DNA of 64,000 nucleotides from Cohnella nanjingensis (GTDB lineage Bacteria; Bacillota; Bacilli; Paenibacillales; Paenibacillaceae): the NCBI RefSeq assembly GCF_014212125.1, contig NZ_JACJVP010000005.1:67052-131051 (forward strand), read 5' to 3'. Numbering within the stretch: the stretch's first letter is position 1; each line of letters begins with the position of its first letter. Made by a program: the position numbers and the translations under genes. This document shows positions 8,620-16,607 of this stretch, piece by piece. Below the pieces are notes generated by a model. It saw nothing but the letters and a program-made list of their open reading frames with translations, did not search any database and was not told the DNA's origin.

Positions 8620-8671
8620 ATTACGTTCATGCATTTGACATTCAATTGCTCTGTCAAGGAGTGTGCCGCCG

Positions 8672-9559
8672 ATGGAATGGAACCAGATGGAGTACTTCCT
8701 GACGGTCGCGAGATTGCAGCACGTGACGCGGGCGGCCGAGGTGCTGTCGATTACGCAGCCGGCCTTGAGCCATTCGATCGCCAAGCTGGAAGAGGAGCTC
8801 GGGGTACAGCTGTTCGAGCGAAGCGGCCGCAACGTGCAGCTCAATCGCTATGGGGAGCTGTTCGCTCATCGGGTGGAGCGGGCGCTGCAGGAGATCGAGA
8901 AGGGCAAGCAGGAGGTCGAGGAGTTGACGAACCCGGAGTCCGGCGTCGTGTCGCTGGCCTTCCTGAACGTGCTGGGGACGCGGCTCGTCCCGATGCTCGT
9001 CCGATCGTTCCGGGAGCGGCATCCCGGCATCCGATTCGAATTGAACCAGGGGACGTGCGAGGACAATCTGAAGCGGCTCGCGGCCGGCGGCTGCGATCTG
9101 ATCGTCAGCGCGCCTAGGTGCGGCGAGGACGGGATCGCTTGGGGGCCTATCACGGACTTCAAGGTGGACTTGGTCGTGCCGGCCGGACACCCGCTGAGCG
9201 GCCGCGACAGCGTCACGCTTGGCGCGCTTGCGGGCGAACCCTTTATCGGCCTGAAAAACCAGTGCGGTCTTCGCCTTGCGATGGATCGGATGTTCGGGAA
9301 GTGGGGCTTCGACCCCCTCGTCGCTTATGAAGCGGAGGATCTGCCGACGGTCGCGGGCTTCATATCCGCCGGGCTCGGCATCTCGCTGCTTCCTCGGACG
9401 GCGGGCGTGAAGTTGGAAGGCATCGAATGGGTAAAGCTGGACGCTGAAGACAACGAGTTCGAGGTCGGGTTGGAATGGAAGGAGAAGCGGTACCTGTCGC
9501 CGGCCGCGCGATTGTTCCGGGATCACGTCTTGGAAAAAAATCTCGCGCTTCGCTTCTGA
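8672..9559 (+). CDS. LysR family transcriptional regulator
   Basis: A 295-residue LysR-type regulator. The N-terminal winged helix is clear (VTRAAEVLSITQPALSHSIA, then LEEELGVQLFERSGR), followed by a periplasmic-binding-protein-like effector domain from about residue 90 (PESGVVSLAFLNVLGTRLVP). Ligand class is not evident. AAGGAG at 8656-8661 is 10 bases from ATG 8672 and only 1 base from an upstream GTG, so ATG is chosen. It faces away from the DHA2 efflux gene, its probable target. Confidence 0.92.
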   Translation: MEWNQMEYFLTVARLQHVTRAAEVLSITQPALSHSIAKLEEELGVQLFERSGRNVQLNRYGELFAHRVERALQEIEKGKQEVEELTNPESGVVSLAFLNVLGTRLVPMLVRSFRERHPGIRFELNQGTCEDNLKRLAAGGCDLIVSAPRCGEDGIAWGPITDFKVDLVVPAGHPLSGRDSVTLGALAGEPFIGLKNQCGLRLAMDRMFGKWGFDPLVAYEAEDLPTVAGFISAGLGISLLPRTAGVKLEGIEWVKLDAEDNEFEVGLEWKEKRYLSPAARLFRDHVLEKNLALRF

Positions 9560-9600
9560 GGCTGATAATAATTCTCAATCGTGGGCATAATGCTGGAGGA

Positions 9601-9633
9601 CAAGTAAAAACGGCTTCGCCGTCCTTCTCGGAA
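9601..9633 (-). repeat. short copy of dispersed GACGGC element
   Basis: Read on the minus strand this carries TTCCGAGAAGGACGGCGAAG followed by CCGTTTTTACTTG. The same core occurs at 49638-49666 and in variant form at 41173-41211, 41272-41310 and 21713-21742. It lies between the convergent lysR and DUF1540 genes. Confidence 0.6.
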
Positions 9634-9662
9634 AGAAAGAAAGCAACCGTCCAAGGGTTGCT
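9634..9662 (-). terminator. terminator of DUF1540 gene
   Basis: On the minus strand AGCAACCC pairs with GGTTGCT across a short loop, followed by TTCTTTCTTTC. It starts 13 bases after the stop. Confidence 0.7.
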
Positions 9663-9674
9663 CTCCGCCAAACG

Positions 9675-9830
9675 CTAAATTTTCGGTTCGAACGTCTTGC
9701 AGTCGGTTTCTTCGGAATTTCTCGCCTGTTGTCCGCGGTTGCTGACCACATAGATCGAGGTAGCGTTGCATTTGTTGCCATTCGCCCAATACTTGCACGA
9801 GTTCACTTCGCAGAGCACGTCTTTTGCCAT
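9675..9830 (-). CDS. DUF1540 domain mini-protein
   Basis: A 51-residue protein with the DUF1540 signature: it begins MAKDVLCEVNSCKYWANGNK, has four Cys (positions 7, 12, 21 and 43) and ends TDCKTFEPKI. The Cys spacing suggests a small metal-binding fold. The family is common in spore-forming Firmicutes, has no established function and is sometimes linked to sporulation. GGGAGGTGAG (9847-9838) lies 7 bases before the ATG, and a terminator follows, so this is a complete small transcription unit. Confidence 0.9.
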   Translation of the reverse strand: MAKDVLCEVNSCKYWANGNKCNATSIYVVSNRGQQARNSEETDCKTFEPKI

Positions 9831-9923
9831 GGCCTGTCTCACCTCCCGTCTTCTCTAGGATGGGTGAATCGCGGGACATTCATACCCGGACGGCGCATCG
9901 CTTCCGAGCCGAAGCGGTGCCGT

Positions 9924-9951
9924 TTGGGGTGTGCGTTTTTTGTTGTATAAT
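9924..9951 (+). promoter_or_regulatory. purT promoter
   Basis: A perfect TATAAT at 9946-9951 lies 40 bases before the purT start. The -35 (TTGGGG, 9924-9929, 16-base spacing) is weak. No PurBox-like CCGAAC site is seen here. Confidence 0.55.
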
Positions 9952-9990
9952 GGGACTTATTCGAATGAGGCAGGGGGCTGGACGGACGAG

Positions 9991-11151
9991 ATGTTCCAAA
10001 CGAAGAAGCTGTTGATGCTCGGATCGGGCGAATTGGGCAAAGAAGTCATCCTGGAGGCGCAGAGGCTGGGACTGACGACGATCGCGGTGGATCGCTACGA
10101 AGACGCGCCCGCGATGCACGTCGCGGACCGCAGCTACGTCATCGATATGCTGGACAGGCAGGCCGTGCGGGAGCTGGTGCTGCGCGAGCGCCCGGATCTC
10201 ATCGTGCCGGAGATCGAAGCGATCGCGACGGCGGAGCTCGTGCAACTGGAGGAGGAAGGCTTCCGCGTCATCCCGACGGCGCGCGCCGCGCAGCTGACCA
10301 TGGACCGCGAGGGCATCCGCCGTCTCGCCGCGGAGACGCTGGGGCTTCCGACTGCGCAGTATCGATTCGCCGATACGTACGAGGAATTCCAGGCCGCCGC
10401 GCGGGAGATGGGCTTCCCGTGCGTCGTGAAGCCGCTCATGAGCTCTTCGGGCAAGGGGCAGAGCGTCTGCCGCTCCGAGGACGGGATCGAGCGGAGCTGG
10501 CAGATCGCCATGGAAGGCGGGCGCGTGCAGCAAGGGCGGGTCATCGTGGAAGAGTTCATCCGCTTCGAATCGGAGATTACGCTCCTCACCGTACGCTCGG
10601 TGCACGGCACGCTGTTCTGCCCTCCGATCGGCCACATCCAGCAGGATGGAGACTATATCGAGTCATGGCAGCCGCACGACATGACCGAAGCGCAGATCGA
10701 GGAAGCGAAGCGCATCGCTCTGACGATCACCGACGCGCTCGGCGGAGCGGGCCTGTTCGGCGTGGAGCTGTTCCTCGCGCAGGACAAGGTCATCTTCAGC
10801 GAAGTATCGCCGCGCCCGCACGACACGGGACTCGTGACGCTCGTCAGCCAGAACCTCTCGGAGTTCGCGCTTCACGTCCGGGCCGTCCTGGGCTTGCCGA
10901 TCCCGGAGATCAAGCTCGTCGCCCCTGGCGCCAGCCGCCCGCTGAAGGCCGTCCAGGAGTGGACATCCTACCGGCTGGAGGGCGTAGAGGAAGCGCTCGC
11001 GATTCCGGACGCCCAAGTCCGCGTATTCGGCAAGCCGGTCACCAAGGTAGGCCGCCGCATGGCCGTGGCGCTCGCGACTGCGGAGACGGTCGAACAAGCC
11101 CGCGCGCAGGCGGCCGAAGCGCTGGGCAAGCTGCGTCTGTACGGAGAATAA
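9991..11151 (+). CDS. purT: formate-dependent GAR formyltransferase
   Basis: PurT, 386 residues, is an ATP-grasp enzyme that formylates glycinamide ribonucleotide with formate and ATP in step 3 of purine synthesis, an alternative to the folate-dependent PurN. The N-terminus LLMLGSGELGKEVILEAQRL, the substrate segment DRYEDAPAMHVADRSYVIDM, the glycine-rich SSSGKGQS loop and the metal/ATP site GVELF with EVSPRPHDTG are all present. Length matches the family (about 390). The ATG at 9991 is preferred over the upstream in-frame extension because TATAAT at 9946-9951 lies inside that extension. The ribosome site is weak. Confidence 0.95.
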   Translation: MFQTKKLLMLGSGELGKEVILEAQRLGLTTIAVDRYEDAPAMHVADRSYVIDMLDRQAVRELVLRERPDLIVPEIEAIATAELVQLEEEGFRVIPTARAAQLTMDREGIRRLAAETLGLPTAQYRFADTYEEFQAAAREMGFPCVVKPLMSSSGKGQSVCRSEDGIERSWQIAMEGGRVQQGRVIVEEFIRFESEITLLTVRSVHGTLFCPPIGHIQQDGDYIESWQPHDMTEAQIEEAKRIALTITDALGGAGLFGVELFLAQDKVIFSEVSPRPHDTGLVTLVSQNLSEFALHVRAVLGLPIPEIKLVAPGASRPLKAVQEWTSYRLEGVEEALAIPDAQVRVFGKPVTKVGRRMAVALATAETVEQARAQAAEALGKLRLYGE

Positions 11152-11175
11152 GCAGCATTTGGCAGGCGGGGGCCG

Positions 11176-11204
11176 TTGACAGGGACCACGCCTGTAACTA
11201 TAAT
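11176..11204 (+). promoter_or_regulatory. consensus promoter of the rrf2-type gene
   Basis: TTGACA (11176-11181) and TATAAT (11199-11204) are both perfect and spaced by 17 bases. TATAA at 11199-11203 and TTATA at 11214-11218 form a small dyad over the -10, a likely site for autorepression. Confidence 0.88.
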
Positions 11205-11278
11205 GATCACAACTTATAAAGGATTCTGTCGGGACACGGCACGGCAGGCATCCGATGGACGGAAAGGGGGACGCAATC

Positions 11279-11701
11279 ATGGCGGCCAATAGCCGGTTTG
11301 CCGTTGCGGCGCATGTCCTGTCCCTCCTGCACATTCACGAAGGCGGCCGGATCACGTCCGAGTACATCGCGGGCAGCGTGAATACGAATCCGGTCGTGGT
11401 GCGCAGGATTATGGGCATGCTGAACAAGGCCGGACTCGTGCAGACGAGTCCCGGCGTAGCGGGCGCCACGCTCGCCCGACCGATCGACGAGATTACGCTG
11501 CTCGACGTCTATCGCGCGGTACAGCCCGAGGACGGGAGCCTATTCGCGATCCACGACAACCCGAATCCCGATTGCCGGGTCGGCCGGAACATCCAGGTCA
11601 CCCTCGATACGGCGTTCACGCGCGCGCAACAAGCCATGGAGCGGGAACTCGCCGGCATGACGATGGAGGAAGTCTGTCTCGACATCGTGAACCGCCCGTG
11701 A
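11279..11701 (+). CDS. Rrf2 family transcriptional regulator
   Basis: A 140-residue Rrf2/BadM-type winged-helix regulator: FAVAAHVLSLLHIHEGGRIT, then EYIAGSVNTNPVVVRRIMG for the recognition helix, then GLVQTSPGVAGATLARP for the wing. Unlike IscR or NsrR it has only one Cys in the region where the iron-sulfur ligands usually lie (NPDCRVG), so a cluster is unlikely; it resembles the YwnA/YwgB branch. AAAGGGGG before ATG 11279 fixes the start. The next gene downstream (a broken MDR dehydrogenase) may have been its target. Confidence 0.85.
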   Translation: MAANSRFAVAAHVLSLLHIHEGGRITSEYIAGSVNTNPVVVRRIMGMLNKAGLVQTSPGVAGATLARPIDEITLLDVYRAVQPEDGSLFAIHDNPNPDCRVGRNIQVTLDTAFTRAQQAMERELAGMTMEEVCLDIVNRP

Positions 11702-11769
11702 GCGCGATCCGCTCCGGGTACGCCGTACGGTAAGACTTTCGAACGGTAGACATCTATTATCTTGGCCAT

Positions 11770-11816
11770 GAGGCGATCTCCCGCAGACCGGATCTGCGAG
11801 GGGTTCGCCTCTATTT
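11770..11816 (+). terminator. hairpin after rrf2-type gene
   Basis: GAGGCGA (11770-11776) pairs with TCGCCTC (11805-11811), with CGCAGA/TCTGCG pairing inside. It is followed by TATTTG, a modest T-rich tail. Confidence 0.6.
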
Positions 11817-11904
11817 GTCTGCAACCGGGTAATAAAGTCTATAGGGCGTTGAGCGACTATCGATGCGGATCTCGCGGCGAGGTCCGGAACAAGGGGGCTA
11901 AAAC

Positions 11905-12937
11905 ATGTTGGAATCGCGCGCATATGAGGTGGTGGAGGTGCCGGCGTACGGCGGGAGCGACGTGATGCGCACGGCCAGATGGCAGGGCCGCGCGCTCGCG
12001 CCGTTCGAGGTCGCGATAGAGATGGAGGCGGCCGGCGTATCGCAAGCCGACGTGCTGATGCGCGAAGGCGCTTATGTCGGCGGCCCCCAAGCCGCCGTTC
12101 GTTCCCGGATACGACATCGTCGGCCGCGTCCTGCACATCGGGCCCAGCGTGACGACCGTCCGGCCGGGCGACCGGGTGGCGGCGCTCACGCTGCATGGCA
12201 GCTATGCGGAGATCGTCTACCTGCCGGAGTCGGATCTGTATCCGGTGCCGGAGGAATTGGATCCCGCCGAAGCGGTCGCGGTGATCTTAAACTATATGAC
12301 GGCGTATCAGATGCTGCATCGGACGGCGGAAGCGAAGGCGGGCAGCAGGGTGCTGATTCACGGCGCCGCCGGCGGCGTGGGGACGGCGCTGCTGCAGCTG
12401 GGCGCGGCGGCGGGTCTGCGGATGGCGGGCGCGGCGGGGGACGGCGAGCGCGAGCGGCTGCTCCGCTATGCGGCCGACGCGGTCGACAGCCGGCGGAGCG
12501 ATCTCGGCGAAGCCCTCCGCAAGCTCGCCCCCGAGGGCTACGATGTCGTGATCGAAGGGACGGGCGGTCCGCAGGTCAAGCAATCCGTCCCTCTCCTCGG
12601 CCGGGGCGGCAAGCTCGTCGTCTACGGCGTCGCGCATCTGTTTGCGGGCGGCCGCCGGCGGGCGCAGCGGGCCGTGCGGACGTACGCCGGTCTCGCCGCC
12701 GCCAGGGTCCGGGTCCGGCTGCGGGGGAACCGCTCGCACATCTACTCCATCACCGCGTCGAAAAAACGGCATCCGGAATGGTTCGCCGAGGATCTGAGCC
12801 GGCTGTTCGACCTGCTGCGGGATCGCCGCATCGCGCCCGTGATCGCAGCTCGGATGCCTCTCTCGGAGGCGCGGCGGGCGCATGAGCTGCTGGAGCGGCA
12901 GCAGGCGTTCGGGAAGATCGTGCTGCTGCCTTCCTGA
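11905..12937 (+). pseudogene. MDR zinc-less alcohol dehydrogenase, frameshifted
   Basis: A medium-chain dehydrogenase/reductase (quinone-oxidoreductase-like) split over two frames. Frame one (from ATG 11905, AAGGGGG at 11891-11897) reads to VLMREGAYVGGP. The other frame continues with KPPFVPGYDIVGRV and runs to the normal end, including the NADPH-binding HGAAGGVGTALLQLGAAAG. The two halves join perfectly if one C is removed from the run of five C at 12084-12088. The full product would be about 343 residues, the usual family length. It is either a true recent pseudogene, a phase-variable C tract, or a sequencing error. The internal ATG at 12074 has no ribosome site. Confidence 0.85.
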
Positions 12938-12987
12938 GCGCGCGATGCCTCTGAAGGGAATTGCTCCTCAAGCCCAACGGTCGCAGA

Positions 12988-13032
12988 GAAGCCGCCGCCC
13001 CGCCCGCGATTGCGAGAGAGGGCGGCGGCTTC
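12988..13032. terminator. long hairpin between convergent genes
   Basis: GAAGCCGCCGCCC (12988-13000) pairs perfectly with GGGCGGCGGCTTC (13020-13032). There is no T run on either side, but its place between the ends of the MDR and LTA-synthase-like genes suggests a shared terminator. Confidence 0.6.
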
Positions 13033-13083
13033 CGTTCGCCATTTAGAATTTATAAGTATCGCGCTTATCCAAACTTGGAAGCC

Positions 13084-14970
13084 TTATTCGGCTGTCGGGG
13101 AGGTCTTCTCCCTGGCGGGCAGTTGCTTCACGTAACTATCCGACAAGGTCAGCAGCTCCAGCGCCCGCTCGTATTGGGATTGAGCGACGCCGGCAGCGCC
13201 GGCCGGCATCGTGGCGTCGTTGTCCAGCGCATAGTTGACGCCGTCCTCGAAGCCGCTGCCCGGAATGAACAAGTGCCGATCGTCGATGACCGAGCCCGAG
13301 GGCAGATAATAACGCTCCGGCAGCAGATTGCTGGTCTGGTTCAGCAGATCCTGGCCGAAGTGGAGCTGGCCGGCGAGCGGGATGCCCGCCAGATTCGCGA
13401 GGGTCGGCAGTAGATCGATCTGTCCGCCCGTCTGCGTCAGCTGCGCCGGGTAGGTGACGCCCTGGGAAGCGATGACGAGCGGGATGTTCACCATATCGGA
13501 ATAGCCGTACGGACGGCCGTAGATCTCTTTCATCAGATCCTTCTCGGCGCTGTTCAGGGAGTAGATCGGCAAGCCTAGGTGATCGCCGTAGAGGAGCACC
13601 AGGCTGTTGTCCCAAACGCCGTTCTCCTTCAGCTTCGAGATGAACTGGCCGAGCGCGTAGTCCGCGTAATTCTGCGACCGGATATAATCGCCGACCAAGG
13701 TGCCTTCGTACCGTTCCGGGAGCGTCATCTTGTACTTGTCTTCCGGAATGGAGAACGGATGGTGCGCGCTCATCGAGATGACGTGCGCATAGAACGGGTT
13801 GCTCGCCCGGTCCATCCGCGCAAGTTCGGCGGCCGTCTTGTCGTACAGCACTTCGTCCGAGGCGCCGAAGAACAACGCGTCGTCCGTGCCGAAGAAATCT
13901 TTGTCGTAATAGCGGTCGAATCCGACGGCGTCATAGAGTTCGCCGCGGTTCCAGAACTCGACGACGTTCGTGTGGAACGTCGCGGTGTCGTACCCGTTGC
14001 CGCGGAGCAGCTTCGGCAGGCTGGGCAGGTCCTTGTCCACGTAGTTCATCGTCGCGGCGCCGTGAAGCGGGATGTAGAGCGACGTGTTCACCACGTACTC
14101 GGCGTCGGACGTGTTGCCTTGGCCGACCATTTGATAGAAGTTCGGGAAGTAGAAGTTGCCCGACGCCAGCTGGTTCAGGTTCGGGGTCACTTCCTGACCG
14201 TCGATCTTCAGGTTCACCAGGAAGTTCTGGAACGATTCGAGCTGAACGATGATGATATTTTTGCCTTTGGCGACATGCCAGTACTGCGGAATCTCCGGCT
14301 CCCGGATGCCCTTCAACCGGTTGATCGCCTCTTGGGTAATCTCGGACTTGTCGACGAGTTCCTCGTTGTCCGGCGCCAGGATCGAGTAGAGCTCGTAATT
14401 CAGAATGCCCATCTCCTCGGCCTTGGTCCGCTCGTTCATGCTGGCCCGGTTCGGCAACACGTTGAACAGGCAGATGGCGATGGAGACGACGAACAGCGCG
14501 GTGACGGCTTTGCGGCTCTCCCGCTTGGAGGCGATGCGGCGCCAGTCTTTGACGCGTTTGCTCGTGAAGAACAGGACGCCGATGACGACGATGTCGATAA
14601 AGATGAGCACGTAGTAAGGATCGAGCAGGGAGAAGACGCTGTTGCTGACGGCGGTCACCTGGTTCACTTGCTGCAAGGCGTGATAGGTCGCGATGACGCC
14701 GTAATATTTGTAGTACATAAAGACCGAGAAGAGGATGGCCGTCACGACCAGATTCACCAGCAGATACAGCGCGAGCTTATGCTTGCGGGCGAACCATTCG
14801 ATGAGGCAGAAGACGATCCAGAAGAACGGAATCTCCGTTACGATGGTCCGCCACGAGGGGCCGTCGTCGAAGATGACGAGCCAAGCCACGCAGCTTTTGA
14901 GCAGCAAGACGAAGGTGAAGAATACAAAGGGTTTGTTGCGCCATAATCGCATAGGAGGGACAAGTGTCAT
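13084..14970 (-). CDS. LTA synthase family sulfatase
   Basis: A 628-residue membrane protein of the LtaS type: about five N-terminal membrane segments (residues 12-165) and an extracellular sulfatase-fold domain. The nucleophile Thr is in GQGNTSDAEYV, and metal-binding residues are visible in FHTNVVEFWNRGELYD, SAHHPF and LLYGDHL. LtaS enzymes transfer glycerol phosphate from phosphatidylglycerol to lipoteichoic acid; relatives act as primases or modify other polymers. AAAGGAAGG lies 7 bases before ATG 14970. It sits after a SARP-type regulator gene but behind a terminator-like hairpin, so it is probably a separate unit. Confidence 0.9.
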   Translation of the reverse strand: MTLVPPMRLWRNKPFVFFTFVLLLKSCVAWLVIFDDGPSWRTIVTEIPFFWIVFCLIEWFARKHKLALYLLVNLVVTAILFSVFMYYKYYGVIATYHALQQVNQVTAVSNSVFSLLDPYYVLIFIDIVVIGVLFFTSKRVKDWRRIASKRESRKAVTALFVVSIAICLFNVLPNRASMNERTKAEEMGILNYELYSILAPDNEELVDKSEITQEAINRLKGIREPEIPQYWHVAKGKNIIIVQLESFQNFLVNLKIDGQEVTPNLNQLASGNFYFPNFYQMVGQGNTSDAEYVVNTSLYIPLHGAATMNYVDKDLPSLPKLLRGNGYDTATFHTNVVEFWNRGELYDAVGFDRYYDKDFFGTDDALFFGASDEVLYDKTAAELARMDRASNPFYAHVISMSAHHPFSIPEDKYKMTLPERYEGTLVGDYIRSQNYADYALGQFISKLKENGVWDNSLVLLYGDHLGLPIYSLNSAEKDLMKEIYGRPYGYSDMVNIPLVIASQGVTYPAQLTQTGGQIDLLPTLANLAGIPLAGQLHFGQDLLNQTSNLLPERYYLPSGSVIDDRHLFIPGSGFEDGVNYALDNDATMPAGAAGVAQSQYERALELLTLSDSYVKQLPAREKTSPTAE

Positions 14971-15035
14971 GTATGCGCCTTCCTTTCTTCGCAGACTACT
15001 CTCTTTTTGAAACGGAATCGTAGATTTGGACGCAG

Positions 15036-15076
15036 AAAAAACAACAGGCCTGTAGCGCTTCGCAGCGAACAGCCCG
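15036..15076 (-). terminator. terminator of the regulator unit
   Basis: On the minus strand GGCTGT with an inner CGCT/AGCG stem pairs with ACAGGCC (one bulge) and is followed by TGTTGTTTTTT. Confidence 0.65.
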
Positions 15077-15091
15077 TCTCTTCAGTTATCA

Positions 15092-15328
15092 CTATATTAT
15101 GCAGGCCTGCCAAGTCAATGTCAAAGGAAAGGGCCTCCAGCGCTTGACCTCCCGCCGGAGCAGATCGAGCGTGGCCGTCAGCGTGAGACCGACGCCCGGC
15201 GTGCCTGCCGATCCGGTAATCGAGCAGCCGAACGACTGTCCCGGCGGGACGGCGATCCGCCCGTGCAGCGGCCATTGCAGGTCTTTCCCTTGCGGAGAAC
15301 GGGGAAGACGGTTCAGGGGTTTTTCCAT
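15092..15328 (-). CDS. small hypothetical protein after regulator
   Basis: An open frame of 78 codons whose ATG overlaps the 3' end of the response-regulator gene by 16 bases and which ends just before a terminator. The product has no recognisable domain (GRIAVPPGQSFGCSITG, then a Trp/Arg-rich segment). No clear ribosome site precedes it, so it would depend on translational coupling. It may be a real small gene, the remnant of one, or chance. Confidence 0.35.
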   Translation of the reverse strand: MEKPLNRLPRSPQGKDLQWPLHGRIAVPPGQSFGCSITGSAGTPGVGLTLTATLDLLRREVKRWRPFPLTLTWQACII

Positions 15329-16422
15329 TCGCGGTACCAGGCCTGCGTGCGGCTGGAGGGCAGGGTGCCGAACTCCTCCGCGAGCATCGCCGACAATTGC
15401 GCGTACTGCCGTTCCACCATGCTGTTCTCGCCCATGGCGCCGTACGCCTCCATCAGCTTGAGGGCGACCTCTTCCGCGAAGGGGAACCGGTCTTGGATGC
15501 GATGGTACCAGACGGCGCCTTCGGCGCTTCCCCGCCAGTCTTCCAAGTACTGCGCGAAACGCATCGCTTGATGGAACCAGATGCCGCGCAAGCGCTGCCG
15601 TTCGCCCTCCGCCCAGATATAGTCGTGGGCTTCCAGATAGTCCCCCCTATAAGTCGTGAGCAGCTGTTCGAACGCTTCGGCCGTATCCCGGGCGAGGGGC
15701 GGCGCCTGCTGCAGCCGATCTTCCCACTGCTCCGCCTCGTATATGCCGTCTCCCAGATCCAGCGCATAGCCGTTTCCGGCATTGACGATCCGGATGTCCA
15801 GCCCGGCGGCTTCCATCGATCTGCGGAGCTGATAGATCGTCGTATACAGTTGGGTATATGCCTTCTTGCTCTCCGTGTGAGGCCAGAGCAGATCCAGCAG
15901 CGTATCCTTGCGGGTAGGCTGATGGCGGCGGTACAGCAGGTAGGCGAACAATTCCTGCGCCTTCGTCGTGCGCCAAGGGAGCGTCTTTCCGTCGCCGTAC
16001 TCGATCTGCAGGCTCGGGAAGCACCGGATCATCGGCGGAGCGGCGACGGGGGCGGGCTTCTGCTGCAAGCGGTCGGACAATCGTCCGATCGTACGGAGCA
16101 GCCGCTCGGGCTGCAGCGGTTTGAGGATATAGTCCAGCGCCTGGAGCTCGAAGGCTTTGACGGCGTACTCTTCATAGGCGGTGACGAATACCACTTCGGC
16201 CGCGGGGTGCAGGTCCTGCACTTTCTCGGCGGCGGCCAGGCCGTTCATTTCCGGCATGTCGATATCCAGGAAGACGACGTCGGGCCGGATCCGAACGATC
16301 GCCTCCAGCGCCTCTTGCGGATATTGATGCATCCCGACGACTTCGACGTCGTCGATCTTGCTCAATTGTTGGTGCAGCGCCTTGAGGGCGAGGTCTTCAT
16401 CGTCGACCAGCATGCATCTCAT
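15313..16422 (-). CDS. response regulator with SARP/BTAD output domain
   Basis: A 369-residue response regulator: receiver domain at residues 1-120 with phosphorylatable Asp53 (FLDIDMPEMNG) and the Lys in YILKPLQPERL, then a winged-helix segment (about 140-230) and a bacterial transcriptional activation (BTAD, TPR-like) domain to the end. This LytR-like receiver plus SARP-type output is typical of Paenibacillus. The open frame extends upstream, but AAGGAGA before ATG 16422 (MRCMLVDDED) marks the start. No histidine kinase is adjacent, so the partner is elsewhere. It is divergent from the giant SLH protein gene, a possible target. Confidence 0.87.
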   Translation of the reverse strand: MRCMLVDDEDLALKALHQQLSKIDDVEVVGMHQYPQEALEAIVRIRPDVVFLDIDMPEMNGLAAAEKVQDLHPAAEVVFVTAYEEYAVKAFELQALDYILKPLQPERLLRTIGRLSDRLQQKPAPVAAPPMIRCFPSLQIEYGDGKTLPWRTTKAQELFAYLLYRRHQPTRKDTLLDLLWPHTESKKAYTQLYTTIYQLRRSMEAAGLDIRIVNAGNGYALDLGDGIYEAEQWEDRLQQAPPLARDTAEAFEQLLTTYRGDYLEAHDYIWAEGERQRLRGIWFHQAMRFAQYLEDWRGSAEGAVWYHRIQDRFPFAEEVALKLMEAYGAMGENSMVERQYAQLSAMLAEEFGTLPSSRTQAWYREWKNP

Positions 16423-16607
16423 CTCTTCGGGTCTCTCCTTCCAAGGGACGCTTCCCCTGCGATAGAGCTTTATTCTATTTTCTATTATCGGCATCCCGTT
16501 TGTCGATTTTCTGTATTAATTTGTTTAATTTTAGCGGATTCTGTTCATTTTTTGTACAGATCGAGTTGATAGGATGCATATGGACGTTAAATCAAGGCGA
16601 ATGAAAG

